Assembly: GCF_047495875.1 (NCBI RefSeq)
Contig: NC_092461.1
Coordinates: 88,420,931 to 88,484,930 of the forward strand
DNA length: 64,000 nucleotides
Origin: Pithys albifrons albifrons
Lineage: Eukaryota > Chordata > Aves > Passeriformes > Thamnophilidae
Direction of reading: 5' to 3'
Positions 63,601-64,000 of this stretch are shown in pieces. The number at the start of each line of letters is the position of its first letter. The first letter of the stretch is position 1. The notes under the pieces were generated by a model. The model was not told the origin of the DNA. It did no database searches and was given only the letters and a program-made list of their open reading frames with translations. Both the position numbers and the translations under genes were made by a program.

Positions 63601-64000
63601 GAGTCCATGAAGGAAAGGCATTTAGGAATATAAGAGTAAGACTGAAATTAGAGAGTCCAGGAAAAAATGTAAATTTGCAAGGCTTAGAAATGATACCTGG
63701 AAAAGACTGAGAATATACTTAAAGCAATAGAGCACTTCAGTGATATATTATACTTGGAAGACAGCCAGATGCCAGTGTGTAAACAAGAACAGGGGCTGAC
63801 AGACACTGAAGAGGGATAACGCTTCATTACCACTTTCAATGCGTTGTCGTTTTCTTAATGATTGGATGACCAACCTTCATTTTCCACAGATTTAACCATC
63901 AGATTCATGATGACATCTGAAATTCTTTAATCTATGACATCTTCTAGACATATTTCTATTTTTTTAAGAGGCCAAACAATGATCAAAACTCTTGAGTATC
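57680..64000. other. Non-coding, unassigned
   Basis: About 6.3 kb of AT-rich DNA to the window edge with no recognisable gene, LTR or CR1. It contains a short (CA)n run at about 60919-60931 and a small CCT run at 60180-60194. Open frames (up to 121 codons at 57866-58231) show no known family. Confidence 0.5.

Overview
The window looks like AT-rich, non-coding DNA from a bird, either intergenic or deep intronic. The evidence is its repeats: several 5'-truncated CR1 LINEs with recognisable remnants of the CR1 ORF2 C-terminus, and a set of solo retroviral LTRs of kinds familiar from bird genomes. There are also worn MIR-like SINE relics and an old CR1 whose antisense strand matches the broad sauropsid CR1 type. 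I cannot name the species, the chromosome or a host gene. I found no convincing host protein-coding exon. The open reading frames are short, unlike known proteins, and the longer ones lie mostly inside LTRs or CR1 remnants.

Layout. 0-10 kb: one CR1 (about 1.60-2.29 kb, minus), then repeat-poor DNA. 10-19 kb: a solo LTR (10.31-10.95 kb), unannotated DNA, a second LTR (18.01-18.59 kb), and a CR1 whose 5' junction carries a perfect 15-bp foldback. 20-27 kb: an LTR in minus orientation (20.46-21.30 kb), MIR-like scraps, a small CR1, and an older LTR of the same family in plus orientation (about 25.65-26.16 kb). 29-30.4 kb: an ancient minus-strand CR1 interrupted by a composite SINE-like unit with a tRNA-Gln-like part and a 5S-rRNA-like part. 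32.2-32.7 kb: a clear CR1. 32.7-42.7 kb: about 10 kb with no repeat I can recognise. 44.7-57.7 kb: six solo LTRs of several families, plus a CR1 fragment. 57.7-64 kb: nothing recognisable beyond small simple repeats.

The recognised pieces are all relics of retrotransposition. No element is intact and no retroviral gag, pol or env gene was recognised. Three LTRs have target-site duplications that I can read directly: 44.7, 55.7 and 56.8 kb. The 10.3-kb LTR has a shorter, 4-bp one. The main points of interest are the tRNA/5S composite, the CR1 foldback, a small 281-bp LTR and the LTR cluster at the right end. I found no evidence of a new coding system.
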